Below are positions 18,986 through 31,042 of a stretch of 64,000 bases of DNA, piece after piece. Within the stretch, counting starts at the first letter, position 1. Each line of letters begins with the position of its first letter. Below the pieces are notes generated by a model. It was given only the letters and a program-made list of their open reading frames with translations, was not told where the DNA came from and made no database searches. This DNA comes from Helicobacter cetorum (GTDB lineage: Bacteria; Campylobacterota; Campylobacteria; Campylobacterales; DZAY01): contig DZAY01000002.1 of NCBI GenBank assembly GCA_022729735.1, forward strand, positions 1-64,000, written 5' to 3'. The translations under genes were made by a program, and so were the position numbers.

Positions 18986-19372
18986 TCAACTCTTATTTCT
19001 ATCACTCATTCCTAAATTTTGAGTAAGCTCAATTTTACTTTTAAACTCTGGATTTGCCTTTTTTAGCACTTTATCCATATAAACTATCAGTTTTGCATCT
19101 GAAGATTTATTTCTTGAAATATTATATACAAATTCTAACTCAATATCTTTTCCACTAAATTTATAATGATTTGAAACAATCTCAACTGCATTTTTTAATT
19201 CTGAAATATTTGAGCTACTTTTGGATAGTTTAACTAACTCTTCAAAAGTTGGAATAGTTGGAAAGTTTTCAATTGGTTTTGGTCTTGATTTTTTGAACAG
19301 ATAAAATGCTAAAAAGAGTGCAACTAATGCTAAAATAGTTCCTGAAATTGCTAAAGTATATACACCACTCAT
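18986..19372 (-). CDS. Membrane-anchored protein of unknown function
   Basis: A 128-residue protein with one N-terminal transmembrane helix (residues about 5-27, LAISGTILALVALFLAFYLF) followed by a basic KKSRPKP and a soluble domain of about 95 residues. I do not recognise the family. It overlaps the upstream ABC-F gene by 4 bases (ATGA), so it is co-translated with it. Confidence 0.75.
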   Translation of the reverse strand: MSGVYTLAISGTILALVALFLAFYLFKKSRPKPIENFPTIPTFEELVKLSKSSSNISELKNAVEIVSNHYKFSGKDIELEFVYNISRNKSSDAKLIVYMDKVLKKANPEFKSKIELTQNLGMSDRNKS

Positions 19373-21303
19373 GCTTTTAAGCTCTCCACTTTTTCTTCTA
19401 ACTCCAAATATCGCATAACAAGCTCTTCACATTTCAACTCTTTTGCTTCAAGCTCACTTGCAACACTCACAACTCCTCTTATCTCATAACACTCTGGATT
19501 ACCTAAACAGTTTTTTAATTCATTTATTTCTAATTCAAGTTTTTCGATTTCGTTTGGAAGAGTTTCTAACTCTTTTTGCTCTTTATAACTTAATTTAGTC
19601 TGTTTAGATTTAGGTTTTTCAATTTTTGGCTCTTCTTCTTTTTCGTTTTCGATTTCATCAATCTCTCTCAACTCTTTTTCAATATCTAAATATTCACTAT
19701 AAGAGCTAAAACTTTCAAAAATTTCTCCATTACCTCTAAATATAAATAGCTTTTTTGCAACTTTATCTACAAAATATCTATCATGACTTACAAATATTAC
19801 ACAACCTTCAAAATTCAGAAGATACTCTTCTAATATATTAATTGTTGGAATATCCAAATCATTTGTAGGCTCATCTAAAATTAGACAATCTATATTTTTA
19901 GTAAATAAAAGTGCCAAAGCTACTCTATTTTTTTCTCCACCACTTAGCACTTCTATCTTTTTATCTAAATGCTCTTTTGGAAATAGAAAGTTTTTTAAAT
20001 ATCCAAAAACATGCATATTTTTCCCACCAACATTCACTCTATCGCCACCATTTGGACAAAAGATTTCCATTATATTTTTACTCTCATCAAGTGAAGTTCT
20101 ATGTTGGTCAAAATATCCAATATTAAATTCACCTCGCTTAATCATTCCTTTATCAATTGCAAGTTCATTTAATAAAATTTTGAGCAAAGTAGATTTTCCA
20201 GCTCCATTTTTTCCAACTACGGCAATTCTATCTTTTTGAAGAATTCTTGTAGAAAAGTTATCAATCAACTTTTTATCACCCAAAGATTTAAAAATATTTT
20301 CAAGCTCAAACAACATTTTTCGTCTATTTACACCATCTTCTTGATTAAAATTTTTCTGTTCTCGCTCTAACTCTAATCTTATTTTTCTAATCAGTGATGG
20401 ATTTTTTTTAGCTTTATCACGAAGTTCAAAAACTCTATTTTTTCGCCCTTCATTTCTTTTTAATCTTGCTTTTACTCCACCACTTAGCCACTCTTCTTCA
20501 GCTTTTAAAATTTTGAGTAGATTTTCATGCTCTTTTTGCATAACTCTTAAAAGTTCTTCTTTTTGAACTAAATATGAGCTATATCCACCAATAAAAGTTC
20601 GTAATTTACCATCATCAATTTCTACAATTTTAGTAGCCACATTATCAATAAAATATCTATCATGAGATATAAATAAAAGTGTAAATTTTTCACCCAAAAG
20701 TATCTCTTCCAAAAACTCAACCATATATACATCTAAATGGTTTGTTGGCTCATCAAGTAGCAATAAATCAGGTCTATTTAAAATAAGTCCAGCTAATGAT
20801 ACTCTCCTCTGCTCTCCTCCACTTAATAGATTTACAGCTCTATTTTCAAACTCTTTTAAATTAAATTTTTCTAATAACTGCTCCAATTTTGAATCCAAAT
20901 TCCAACCATTATGATGTTCTATAAATGAGATTAACTCCCCTTGTCGTCTGATTAATGAGTGATTTTGTGGATTTTTATTAAGCTCTCTATTTATAGTTTC
21001 AAACTCTGCTTTTGCTCCATTTATCTCTTTTAATTCCAACTCCAAAGCCTCTTTTACAGTTATATTTGGAGGGAAAATTGGATTTTGTGGAAGAGTTTTT
21101 ATAACCACACTATTTTGAATAATTCGCTCACCACTATCAAAATTTAGAGTTCCATCAACGATTTTTAAAAGAGTTGATTTACCAGAGCCATTTTTGCCAA
21201 CAACTCCAATTCGCTCACCTTCACTAATTGCAAAATTTATATCTATTAAAATCTTTACAATTTCATAATTTTTGTTAATATTTATTAAATCAATAATTGC
21301 CAT
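19369..21303 (-). CDS. ABC-F family ATPase (Uup-like)
   Basis: A 644-residue protein with two ABC domains and no membrane segment. Walker A motifs are GKNGSGKST (about residue 36) and GKNGAGKST (about residue 365); signatures are LSGGEQRR and LSGGEKNR; Walker B motifs are LLLLDEPTNHLD and CLILDEPTNDLD. The inter-domain linker is charged and a C-terminal coiled coil (residues about 560-644) follows, as in Uup. ABC-F proteins act on the ribosome, or in Uup's case also on DNA/replication intermediates. Confidence 0.92.
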   Translation of the reverse strand: MAIIDLININKNYEIVKILIDINFAISEGERIGVVGKNGSGKSTLLKIVDGTLNFDSGERIIQNSVVIKTLPQNPIFPPNITVKEALELELKEINGAKAEFETINRELNKNPQNHSLIRRQGELISFIEHHNGWNLDSKLEQLLEKFNLKEFENRAVNLLSGGEQRRVSLAGLILNRPDLLLLDEPTNHLDVYMVEFLEEILLGEKFTLLFISHDRYFIDNVATKIVEIDDGKLRTFIGGYSSYLVQKEELLRVMQKEHENLLKILKAEEEWLSGGVKARLKRNEGRKNRVFELRDKAKKNPSLIRKIRLELEREQKNFNQEDGVNRRKMLFELENIFKSLGDKKLIDNFSTRILQKDRIAVVGKNGAGKSTLLKILLNELAIDKGMIKRGEFNIGYFDQHRTSLDESKNIMEIFCPNGGDRVNVGGKNMHVFGYLKNFLFPKEHLDKKIEVLSGGEKNRVALALLFTKNIDCLILDEPTNDLDIPTINILEEYLLNFEGCVIFVSHDRYFVDKVAKKLFIFRGNGEIFESFSSYSEYLDIEKELREIDEIENEKEEEPKIEKPKSKQTKLSYKEQKELETLPNEIEKLELEINELKNCLGNPECYEIRGVVSVASELEAKELKCEELVMRYLELEEKVESLKA

Positions 21304-21314
21304 AAAATCTCTCT

Positions 21315-23849
21315 TTAATCTTCAAATAGTGCTGATATTGCATCGGAAAGTTCCATTGTTGCTTCATGTAACTCTTTTTTCTTATATATATTTTGATATT
21401 CACTAAATTTTATCTTTTTGATATTTTCAGATATAAAATCATTAAACATGTCAGAATCATTTGAATCCACATCAGTTGAATTTATGATAATTTTTATCTG
21501 TCTATCAATTGAAGTTAAAAATGTTTTATCAAGTGAAATAACTCTAATTACAATATTTTTTAAGATAATTTTTAGATTTTCAATATCTGAATTTATCTCT
21601 TTTACAATCTCTTCTCTTGTTTTTGACTGCTTAATACTATCAGCCAAACTCTCAGCATCAAACTCAAAATTTATATTTTCAGCCACAGCACTATTTATCT
21701 CTTCGCTTAAAACTATGCAGTTATCTTTTAATGTTTCAAGTGATAGCTCTCCATCGGCAATTAGATTTAAGCTTCCATTTTCTCGCTGTTTTTTTATCAA
21801 TTTTGATAAATTTTCACCATGTTTTATAATATTATAAAATATTGATGTAACTCGCTCAATATCTATATTTAAAGAACCATTTTTTAACCCTTCATGTTTT
21901 TGTGTAATAATCATATTAATAAGCGATAAATCACCTCTATAATATGTATCCATTAAGAAAAAATCACTCTTTTCTTCCATAAATTTATTAAATCTATCAT
22001 CAGTTCCAAGTGGATTTAAGATTAAAACATCAAATATATCTCTTGCAAATCGCTCAATCAGATACAAAAACTTTTCTTGAGAGTGAGCTACATTTCCTGT
22101 TGTAGTTTGGATAAAAGCTTTTGCACTTTCAAAAACTTCTAAAAAAAATGGATTATCATTTTCTAAGCCAACCGCATTTACAAAGCTTTCAACCAATCGA
22201 TTTTGCACCTCTTCAGATTTTACATCTGTAATATCAAGAATTAGTTGTGTAAATTTATCAAGAAATTGACTATGTAAATTATCTCTCAAATAGTAATTTA
22301 ATCGATTAACTCTAAGTTCAGAGCCAAGGCTATCATTTATATAAATTTCAGCTTCACTTAAAGTATCTTCATTAATTGGTTTAAACTCTTCATCTATTAA
22401 AGTTCTCATCTTTTTTGAAAAAAACTGTTCAGATTTAATTTCAAATTTGAGTTCGTTTTTGAGTTTTCTAAGCTCTTCTCTTAATCTTTTTCTAATTATT
22501 CCAGATGTGCTTTCTTGAATTTTTCTAATATCTTTCTCATCAACCATTTGACTCTCTTGCATAAAGTGCATATTTTTGTCTAAAAATGAGTTGAAAATCT
22601 TTTTTAAAATCTCTTCATTTTTCAATATTTTAGATTTAACTATAAAAAATCGCTCACTTTCAAAATATTTAACCAACTCATCACGAATTTGTGAAATTCC
22701 ACTATCTACATAACTTGTGCTATCTTTAATAATTGATTTTTGACTCAAAAAAGCTTTTGCCGAGCCAAAAAATAGTCTATTTGGTTTAGCAATACTATAC
22801 TTTTCACTCACCTCTTTTAAGAGAATATTTTTAAGTTTTTTAGTCGTAGCTTCTAAAGTTTTCTTATCTTCTTCTTGAATTTTATCAATCTGATTTCCAA
22901 ATACAAATAGTTTATCATTTAGCTTTATTCCATCATAATCACTCTCATTTCTCAAAGTTTTAAGTTGTGGAGAGTTTATATTTGGTTTATCTGCCAAATT
23001 TACAACCAAAATTATTGCATCAGCATTTTTCAATCGCTCAACAGTTTGTCGTTCGTGAATATGTGTTGGAGAATCAAATCCTGGGACATCAAAAATTGTT
23101 ACATTCTTAAAATTTATCAACTTTGTAGATTTTATACTTATATTTTTTACACTTCGTGGCTTTGATGTATCGGTATCTTCTTTGATATAACTATCAATTT
23201 CGCTATCATATTTTTTTATATCACGACCTTTAATATACTCTTTGAAATTTTCACTATTTAAATCTTCACCACTAAAAAGTTTTTCTTCACCAGTTAAAAT
23301 TAAATCATTTTTCCATCTCAAAATATCGATAATTTCTTCATCAGTTTTGCCGTGATGATTTTTAAACAGCTCAATATTACTATCTTCTAAAGCACCAAAA
23401 AATGCTCGAAATTTTTCAATATCAAGAGTTTCAAAACTCTCACTTGAATAGTTTGGATAGTTTATATCTTTTAGCATTGAAGTAAATATTGTATTAAACT
23501 CATCTTTTGTGTAAAAACTTACAATTGCCATGTCTTTGTCTGAATACTCAATTTTTGTAGATGTAAATGTGCATCTCTCTAGGGCTGATGGTAATACACT
23601 ATTTTCAATTAAAGCATTTGCAAATGTGCTTTTTCCAGCTTTTTCAAGTCCAACAATTGCTATTTCAAATCTGTTTTCTCTTAACCTATTCAAATATATT
23701 AAATTTTGATACTTTATCTGTTTTAATTTTTCACTATCTTCACTTCCTAAAAGCAGATAACTATCTTGCACATCTAATAACCTATTTATAACACCATCTA
23801 ACTTTTCTAATTTGGTTATAAACTCTTCCCTTTCTCTCTCAAAATCCAT
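21315..23849 (-). CDS. Dynamin-like GTPase
   Basis: An 844-residue protein. The GTPase domain has the P-loop GLEKAGKSTFANAL (about residue 66), G3 DVPGFDSPTH (about 254) and G4 GNQIDKI (about 317). A long helical stalk region follows (residues 400-844). Bacterial dynamin-like proteins act on membranes, in stress, fusion or fission. It lies 11 bases upstream of the ABC-F gene on the same strand. No strong membrane-spanning segment is visible. Confidence 0.88.
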   Translation of the reverse strand: MDFEREREEFITKLEKLDGVINRLLDVQDSYLLLGSEDSEKLKQIKYQNLIYLNRLRENRFEIAIVGLEKAGKSTFANALIENSVLPSALERCTFTSTKIEYSDKDMAIVSFYTKDEFNTIFTSMLKDINYPNYSSESFETLDIEKFRAFFGALEDSNIELFKNHHGKTDEEIIDILRWKNDLILTGEEKLFSGEDLNSENFKEYIKGRDIKKYDSEIDSYIKEDTDTSKPRSVKNISIKSTKLINFKNVTIFDVPGFDSPTHIHERQTVERLKNADAIILVVNLADKPNINSPQLKTLRNESDYDGIKLNDKLFVFGNQIDKIQEEDKKTLEATTKKLKNILLKEVSEKYSIAKPNRLFFGSAKAFLSQKSIIKDSTSYVDSGISQIRDELVKYFESERFFIVKSKILKNEEILKKIFNSFLDKNMHFMQESQMVDEKDIRKIQESTSGIIRKRLREELRKLKNELKFEIKSEQFFSKKMRTLIDEEFKPINEDTLSEAEIYINDSLGSELRVNRLNYYLRDNLHSQFLDKFTQLILDITDVKSEEVQNRLVESFVNAVGLENDNPFFLEVFESAKAFIQTTTGNVAHSQEKFLYLIERFARDIFDVLILNPLGTDDRFNKFMEEKSDFFLMDTYYRGDLSLINMIITQKHEGLKNGSLNIDIERVTSIFYNIIKHGENLSKLIKKQRENGSLNLIADGELSLETLKDNCIVLSEEINSAVAENINFEFDAESLADSIKQSKTREEIVKEINSDIENLKIILKNIVIRVISLDKTFLTSIDRQIKIIINSTDVDSNDSDMFNDFISENIKKIKFSEYQNIYKKKELHEATMELSDAISALFED

Positions 23850-23972
23850 TAAAATTCCTTATTAGCTTTTAAATAACTATAACAATAATTTCATAAGCAA
23901 GTAATTAAAATAGCTATTTTGATATAATAAATAATAGAAGTTCTCTTTTTGAAAAAATCATTAGGAAAAGCC

Positions 23973-26478
23973 ATGAGACATTTAAAAAATAGCAATGGAT
24001 TAAAAAGAAGTGAAGAGCTATTTAGAGGATTATACGAAAATATGAGTAGTGGTGTTGCTATTTATGAGCCATTAAATGGTGGTGAAGACTTTGTATTTAA
24101 AGATATAAATAGAGCTTCAGAAAGGATTGATGGTGTTAAAAAAGCAGATATTATTGGCAAAAAGGTGACTGATATATTTCCAGCTGTAATTGAAATGGGA
24201 CTTTTTGAAGTATTTAAACGAGTAAATAAAACATCTATTGCTGAATTTCATCCACTTAGTTTTTATAAAGATAATAGATTTATGTGCTTGGAGAGAAAAC
24301 TATGTATATAAGCTAAAAAGTGGTGAAATTATTGCTATTTATAATGATGTTACAGAACAAAAATTAGCAGAATTAGAATTAATAGATGCAAAAGTAAAAG
24401 CAGAAGAAGCAAATATTGAAAAAAGCCAATTTTTAGCAAATATGTCTCATGAAATTAGAACACCAATGAATGCAATTATAGGACTTAGTGAAATTTTACT
24501 TGATAGAGATTTAAAAGCTAAAGATAAAGAGTTTGTAAATAAGATTTATGTTTCATCTAAAATGTTACTTGGAATAATTAACGATATTTTGGACTACTCA
24601 AAAATTGAAGCAAAAAAGTTAGTTTTGGAGTATAAAGAGATTAGACTTGAAAAAATTTTGGGACATTTAAAAATTATATTTGCTCAAAATGTGGCATCTA
24701 AAAACTTAGAACTATATCTATATTTAAAAAATGATACTCCAGCAGTTATTATTAGTGATGAGTTGCGACTTACTCAAGTTTTAACAAATTTATTAAGTAA
24801 TGCTATAAAATTTACACATGTTGGAACAATTTTATTAAAAATATATTTAGTAAAAAAAATAGAAGATACTAAAGCAATTATACATTTTGAAATAGTTGAT
24901 AGTGGAATTGGTATGACAAACGAGCAGGTAAATAAACTTTTTAAACCATTTACACAAGCCGATAGCTCAACTACAAGAAAATATGGTGGAACGGGATTAG
25001 GTCTTGTAATATCTCAAAAAATAGTAGAAGAAATGGGCGGAACTATCAAAGTTCAAAGTCAAAAGAATGTCGGTTCTACATTTAGTTTTGATTTAGAGTT
25101 TGATGTAAAAAGTTGGCAATCAGAAATATATAATAATATAGATGTAAATTATAAAGTTTTGATAGTTGATGACCAAGAGTTATCAAGAGAAATTTTAAGA
25201 GAAATTTTGGAAGGTTTTGGATGTATTTGTCATGAAGCAGTTGGAGCAAAAGATGCGATAAATAAAATCAAAAATAGCGAGTATGATTTTATTTTGATGG
25301 ATTGGAATATGCCAGAGATAAATGGAAAAGATGCTATCAAAGAGATAAAAAGAGAGTTAAAATCTAAAACACCAACTATTATTATGGTTAGTGCATATTC
25401 AAAATTTGAAATAAATTTAAATGATATAGAAATTGATGGCTTTATCCAAAAACCTATAACCTCATCAACTCTGTTTGATACTATTGCAAATTTAAAAAAT
25501 GGTTTTGTAAAAAAAGTAAATAATAAAATTGAACATAATTTTCCAATATTAAAAGATGTAAATATTCTTTTGGTTGAAGATAATGAAATAAATCAAGAAG
25601 TTGTAATAGAGATGTTATCACAAATTGGAGTAGATGTAACAGTTGCAAATAATGGAAAAGAAGCTATTGATATATTTTTGGGTAATCAAGATAAGTTTGC
25701 AATAATCTTAATGGATTTGCAAATGCCAATTATGAGTGGATATGATGCAACAAAAATTATAAGAGCAAATAATATTGATATTCCAATAATTGCATTGAGT
25801 GCTGCTGTAATGGTTGAAGATAAGGAAAAAGTTATAAATGCTGGAATGAATGAACATTTAAGCAAACCAATTGATAGAGATAAGCTTTATAAAACTATTT
25901 ATAAATATTGCAAACCTAATGATAATAGTGTAATTGATATAAATTTTACAAAAGATATGGGAATTCGTGATGAGGTTTTGGACAAATTATTAATTAAATT
26001 TTTACATCAATTAAATAGTGATTTTGTGAATATTATCGAGATAGTAGAAAAAAATAGTGAATTAGCAAAATCTCAAATTCACACATTAAAAGGTTTGAGT
26101 GGAAATCTCGGAGCAAATGAGCTATTTGAAGTTTGTAAAAACATAGATACAAAATTTAAAAATCATGAGAGTATTTCAAAAACTGATATAAAAAATTTAA
26201 AAATAGCAATGGATAATTTAAAAGTTGAATTATCAAGTAGAGTTGTAAAGAGTAAAAATATAGAACATGTTAGCTTATCAAATGATGAGTTTAAAAAGAT
26301 TTTTGATAAAGTAAAAAAGGATTTAAAAGATTTTAATTTATTGGATTTAAATGAGAAGAAGTTGCTCCTTAGCCATTTACAAAACTTTTTAAATAGTGAA
26401 GAGTTAGAGACTCTTACAAATGCAATTGATGATTTCAATTATGAGTCAGCATTAAAAATTATGAATAAAATTAAGTGA
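23973..26478 (+). pseudogene. Hybrid sensor histidine kinase split by a frameshift
   Basis: The N-terminal part (23973-24311) encodes a PAS domain up to EFHPLSFYKDNRF and then runs into a stop. The rest of the same PAS domain (WRENYVYKLKSGEIIAIYNDVTEQ) continues from about 24286 in another frame, followed by the HisKA H-box MSHEIRTPMN, the ATPase (GTGLGLVIS), two receiver domains (phosphoacceptor Asp in ILMDWNMPE and ILMDLQMPI) and an HPt domain (HTLKG). Removing one T in TGCTTGG near 24283-24289 restores one frame. It is either a broken gene or a sequencing error. The start ATG at 23973 has a GGAAAAG site. Confidence 0.88.
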
Positions 26479-26523
26479 GCTTTAGGTATAATAAAGACCA
26501 AACATAAATAAAGGAGATATGTC

Positions 26524-26751
26524 ATGTTACATGAGTATAGAGATGTTATTAGCAAACTTAAAGTTGAGAATGCTCACTTTGTAAAAATATTTGATAGACA
26601 CAATGAGCTTGATGATAGAATAACAAATATTGAAGAAGGTAGAGAGCATTTAGACCATTTTGAGTTAGAAAAACTTAAAAAAGAGAAGCTAAAATTAAAA
26701 GATGAAGCATATGCTATGATTTTACAATACAAAAAAGAGCATAATCTATAA
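26524..26751 (+). CDS. YdcH/DUF465 family small protein
   Basis: A 75-residue highly charged alpha-helical protein (MLHEYRDVISKLK, HFVKIFDRHNELDDRI, EKLKKEKLKLKDEAYAMI), matching the DUF465/YdcH family. Its function is unknown. It has a good AAGGAG site and sits 62 bases upstream of gyrA on the same strand. Confidence 0.85.
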   Translation: MLHEYRDVISKLKVENAHFVKIFDRHNELDDRITNIEEGREHLDHFELEKLKKEKLKLKDEAYAMILQYKKEHNL

Positions 26752-26813
26752 TCTCTTTCACCAATAGAGAGTTCTTCTCTCTATCTGCAAATTTATAATC
26801 TAAGGTCTATTTT

Positions 26814-29303
26814 ATGAGCGACTTATTTGAGATAAACGAAGATATTCAAGAGGTAAATATTGAAGAATCTGTTAGGGAGAGTTACTTAGATTACTCTATG
26901 AGTGTAATTGTTGGTCGAGCTTTACCTGATGTTAGAGATGGTTTAAAACCTGTTCATCGAAGAATTTTGTATGCGATGCGAGAGTTGAATCTATTTAATA
27001 GTGCAAAATACAAAAAAAGTGCAAGAATAGTTGGAGATGTAATAGGTAAATATCATCCACACGGTGATAGTGCTGTTTATGAAGCACTTGTTAGAATGGC
27101 TCAAGATTTTTCAATGCGAATTCCACTCATAGATGGACAAGGTAACTTTGGTTCAATTGATGGTGATAGTGCTGCTGCTATGCGATATACAGAAGCAAAA
27201 ATGAGTGCTATGGCTGAAGAAATTTTGAAAGATATAGATAAAGATACAGTTGATTTTACTTCAAACTATGATGATACTATGCGAGAGCCAGATGTATTGC
27301 CAAGTAGAATACCAAATCTGCTTTTAAATGGTAGTTCTGGAATTGCTGTTGGTATGGCTACCAATATTCCAACTCATAATTTAAGAGAGCTAATAGATGG
27401 ATTAACTCTTTTAATTGATGATAAAGATGCTGATAATTCCAAACTTTTATCGCTAATCAAAGGACCAGATTTTCCAACTGGTGGAATAATATTTGGTAAA
27501 AAAGGGATTATTGAAGGTTATGAGAGTGGTAGAGGTAGAATTAGAGTTAGAGCAAAAACTCATATTGAAACCAAAGGCAATAGAGATGTAATTGTAATTG
27601 ATGAGCTACCATATCAAGTAAATAAAGCAAGATTAGTAGAGCAAATTGCAACTTTGGCAAAAGATAAACAGATTGAAGGAATTTCTGAAGTTCGAGATGA
27701 AAGCGATAGAGATGGAATTCGTGTTGTAATTGAGCTAAAAAAAGAGGCGATGAGTGAAATTGTGCTAAATCATCTATTTAAATCTACATCTTTAGAAACA
27801 ACTTTTGGAATAAATCTTTTAGCAATTCACAATAAAGAACCAAAACTATTTTCACTAAAAGAGATTTTGACAATCTTTTTAAATCATAGAAAAAGTGTAA
27901 TTATTAGAAGAACTATCTTTGAACTTGAAAAAGCAAGAGCAAGAGCTCATATTTTAGAAGGTTTAAAAATTGCTCTATCTAATATTGATAAAATCGTAGC
28001 ATTAATTAGAAATAGCTCCGATTCAGCAGTGGCAAAAGAGAGTTTAATAGTTGAGTTTAGTTTAAGTGAAATTCAAGCTAAATCAATTTTAGAAATGAGA
28101 TTATCAAGACTTACTTCACTTGAAGGAAATAAAATTGATGAAGAGTATAATGGACTTTTAATTGCAATTGATGGTTATGAATTGATTTTAAAAAGCGAAG
28201 TTCGACTAAATGAGATTATAAAAGAAGAGCTATTAGAAATTAGAGAGAGTTATAAATCAGAGCGAAAAACTGAAATAGTTGATGATTATGATGATATAGA
28301 TTATGAAGATTTAATCCCTAATGAGCCAAATGTAGTTACTATAACCCATCGAGGATATATCAAAAGAGTTCCACTAAAACAGTATGAAAAACAAAAAAGA
28401 GGTGGCAAAGGCAAAACTGCTTTAACTATTTATGATGATGATTTTATAGAAAGTTTCTTTGTAGCAGATACACACGATACTTTAATGTTTGTTAGTAATT
28501 TAGGACAACTTTATTGGTTAAAAGTTTATAAAATTCCAGAAGCAAGTCGAAGTGCAAAAGGTAAAGCTGTTGTAAATCTAATAGAATTAGAAGCAGAAGA
28601 GAAAATCCAATCAATTATAACTACAAAAGATTTTGCAGATGATAAGTCGCTAATATTCTTTACAAAAAATGGAGTAATTAAGCGAACAAATCTAAGCGAA
28701 TACTCAAATATTAGAAAAGGTGGAGTTCGAGCAATTGTATTAGATGAAGGCGATGAGCTAACAAATGCTGATATTGCAATAAATGATATGAAAGAAGTTA
28801 TGGTATTAAGCTCAAATGGAATGTCAATTAGATTTCCACTTGAAGATGTAAGACCAATTGGAAGAAGCACAAGAGGAGTTAGTGCAATAAAACTCAAAAG
28901 TGATGATTTTGTAGTTGGTGGAATTTTATTTAGCAATGGCACACAAGAGCTATTAATTGTTAGTCAAGGTGGCATTGGCAAACGAACTGAATTAGATGAG
29001 TATAGAGCGCAAAGCAGAGCAGGAAGTGGTGTAATATCTATGAAGATAAACAAAAAAACAGGCTCTGTTGTAGGTGGTGTGATTGTTGATGAAAGTAAAG
29101 ATTTGATGGCTCTAACAAGTAGTGGCAAAATGATTAGAGTAGATATGCAAACTATTAGAAAAGCTGGAAGAAACACAATGGGAGTTAAGATTATAACTGT
29201 TGATGATGAAAAAGTTATAAGCATTGCAGTTTGTCCAAAAAGTGAAGAGTTAGAAGATGATGAAGATGAGGGAGTTGAAGTTTCAGCTCTAATAAATGAG
29301 TGA
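26814..29303 (+). CDS. gyrA: DNA gyrase subunit A
   Basis: An 829-residue GyrA. It has the N-terminal [28 protein letters not shown] signature in pieces, the quinolone-resistance region [17 protein letters not shown] with Ser and Glu at the positions equivalent to E. coli 83 and 87 (wild type-like), the catalytic Tyr in [10 protein letters not shown], and the GyrA box KRGGKG at the start of the C-terminal DNA-wrapping propeller. It ends in an acidic tail ([10 protein letters not shown]). Confidence 0.97.
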   Translation: MSDLFEINEDIQEVNIEESVRESYLDYSMSVIVGRALPDVRDGLKPVHRRILYAMRELNLFNSAKYKKSARIVGDVIGKYHPHGDSAVYEALVRMAQDFSMRIPLIDGQGNFGSIDGDSAAAMRYTEAKMSAMAEEILKDIDKDTVDFTSNYDDTMREPDVLPSRIPNLLLNGSSGIAVGMATNIPTHNLRELIDGLTLLIDDKDADNSKLLSLIKGPDFPTGGIIFGKKGIIEGYESGRGRIRVRAKTHIETKGNRDVIVIDELPYQVNKARLVEQIATLAKDKQIEGISEVRDESDRDGIRVVIELKKEAMSEIVLNHLFKSTSLETTFGINLLAIHNKEPKLFSLKEILTIFLNHRKSVIIRRTIFELEKARARAHILEGLKIALSNIDKIVALIRNSSDSAVAKESLIVEFSLSEIQAKSILEMRLSRLTSLEGNKIDEEYNGLLIAIDGYELILKSEVRLNEIIKEELLEIRESYKSERKTEIVDDYDDIDYEDLIPNEPNVVTITHRGYIKRVPLKQYEKQKRGGKGKTALTIYDDDFIESFFVADTHDTLMFVSNLGQLYWLKVYKIPEASRSAKGKAVVNLIELEAEEKIQSIITTKDFADDKSLIFFTKNGVIKRTNLSEYSNIRKGGVRAIVLDEGDELTNADIAINDMKEVMVLSSNGMSIRFPLEDVRPIGRSTRGVSAIKLKSDDFVVGGILFSNGTQELLIVSQGGIGKRTELDEYRAQSRAGSGVISMKINKKTGSVVGGVIVDESKDLMALTSSGKMIRVDMQTIRKAGRNTMGVKIITVDDEKVISIAVCPKSEELEDDEDEGVEVSALINE

Positions 29304-29671
29304 AACTACTTCTTCTCTTCTTTCCACTTTTTCTAATTTCACAAGATTTTATTTTGAGTTATCGTGTAGCAGTTAAAGATTCTCTACTTTTAAATGAGCG
29401 ATTTACGATTAGCAAATCTATGACTAAAGAGAATTTTTATATCGATTTTGAATGCAGAATTTTAGAAATTGATGAGCTTAGTTTGATTGAGCTTATAAAT
29501 CTTTCTAAAGAAGAGGTTTTAGAGTGTCTATTTAAAAATGGTGTAAAGCTAAAAAGTTATGATAACTCATTTAATTTTTTAAATAGCTCCACATCAGTTT
29601 TAAGCATACCTCCAAAACGATTTAATATAGAAAATAGTGATGGTTTTATAATTATGAGATTTGCGAAGTAG
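29300..29671 (+). CDS. Small exported protein of unknown function downstream of gyrA
   Basis: A 123-residue protein starting at GTG (overlapping the gyrA stop, GTGA). The N-terminus [17 protein letters not shown] is a probable signal peptide or membrane anchor. No family is recognised. The coupling with gyrA suggests co-transcription rather than shared function. Confidence 0.7.
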   Translation: MKLLLLFFPLFLISQDFILSYRVAVKDSLLLNERFTISKSMTKENFYIDFECRILEIDELSLIELINLSKEEVLECLFKNGVKLKSYDNSFNFLNSSTSVLSIPPKRFNIENSDGFIIMRFAK

Positions 29672-29933
29672 ATTTCAACTTTATAAAGCTTATAAATACA
29701 ATCTACTAAAAATTATAGATTCTAAGATAATCAAAACTTCAACAAATATAAACTTAATATAAAAACTTTAACTTATAATAATATTCATATGCTATCATTA
29801 AAAATAATAAAATTTACAATATTAAATGAAGTTTTATTAAGTTTTATTTTCATGAGAAAGTTATTGATAATAATATTATATTAAGTGAATATAAAACCTA
29901 TATTCCTCATATATTTAAATAAAGGATTAGAAA

Positions 29934-30872
29934 ATGCAAGTTTCAACATCTACACAATATACTCAAATAAATCTACCAAAAGAGCTAAGTAGTCCAAAAG
30001 TTTCTAAAGATATAGACATCAATATAGATACTAATAGTACAAATGATACTTTTAAATATAATGAAACTTCAAAATTCTATTTTGAACTATCAGAAGATAT
30101 TAGTAAATATCAAATCTCACCAGAAGAGCAAGAGAAACAAAATAAAATAGATGAAGATGTATCAAATATAGTAAAAAAATATACTTCAAATGATAAGGGT
30201 TATTCAATGTTTAGGGCTGATTTAAACCTGGATTATACAACATTTAGAAAAGACTTTTACAATGATGAATTCGTTAAATATTGGAATGAGCAAACCAAAA
30301 TTTTACAAAATTTAAGAAAAAATGGTGCAGAAGTTACTCAAAAACTTTTAGATGATAATCCTATAATTCAAAGTTATAGAAAGAAACAAAAAGAGCTATT
30401 TAAAGATGGACTTTCAATAGATTTTAAATATTATTCTATCAAGGATATTGAAGAAAATGCTAAAAATTCTTTTAAAAACATATATCACTTATCAAATAAT
30501 ATAAGTAGTGAAGAATTTAATACAATATATACAGAATATAGAGAAATTATAAAAGAAAAAGAGTTGGAAGCTAAAAAAGCTGGAAAAGATCTAATGCACT
30601 ATTTGTATCAAAATGCAGATGCTGGAACATTAGAAAAAGATTTTATTATTCAAAATAGTAAATCAAAAACAGAGTGGTTAGACCACTTTGATAGATACAA
30701 AACAATTCTTGAAGGTTATTTAGAAGAGTATAATACAAATAAAAATATAGAACTTGGACCAGCTGGAATTCATATACCAAATGATTTAAAAGAGAATATT
30801 AAATATTTTGACAATATTATTAAAGATTTAAAAGATTTGTGGGGCTATGGCGATTTGGATTTAAAAGTTTAA
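29934..30872 (+). CDS. Hypothetical protein, charged and helical
   Basis: A 312-residue soluble protein. Residues 1-55 are low-complexity and rich in Ser, Thr, Asn and Asp; the rest is predicted helical and Lys/Glu rich. No motif or family is recognised. It is preceded by 262 bases without a gene and by AAAGGA before the ATG. A hairpin (30918-30951) follows. It may be the last host gene before the prophage or part of the accessory region. Confidence 0.65.
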   Translation: MQVSTSTQYTQINLPKELSSPKVSKDIDINIDTNSTNDTFKYNETSKFYFELSEDISKYQISPEEQEKQNKIDEDVSNIVKKYTSNDKGYSMFRADLNLDYTTFRKDFYNDEFVKYWNEQTKILQNLRKNGAEVTQKLLDDNPIIQSYRKKQKELFKDGLSIDFKYYSIKDIEENAKNSFKNIYHLSNNISSEEFNTIYTEYREIIKEKELEAKKAGKDLMHYLYQNADAGTLEKDFIIQNSKSKTEWLDHFDRYKTILEGYLEEYNTNKNIELGPAGIHIPNDLKENIKYFDNIIKDLKDLWGYGDLDLKV

Positions 30873-30917
30873 ATATTAATATAATATTAATACAATCTAA
30901 ATTCAAACATCAAAATA

Positions 30918-30951
30918 AGTTAAAAAGGGCTATCTATTCCACTTTTTAACT
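30918..30951 (+). terminator. Hairpin after the 29934 gene
   Basis: Arms AGTTAAAAAG (30918-30927) and CTTTTTAACT (30942-30951) form a 10-bp stem with a 14-base loop. It lacks a long U run, so terminator function is uncertain. Confidence 0.4.
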
Positions 30952-31042
30952 CTATTTCTACGAATATATTTAAATCTCTTTGCACAAATTTAACACACTC
31001 GATATAATACAATCAAAAAAATTCACACCAAAAAGGCACATC

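Noticed and set aside
30980-31042. N-terminal extension of the P63C protein from a TTG at 30980
   Set aside because: The ATG at 31043 has AAAAGG at good distance, and the upstream part contains promoter-like sequence.
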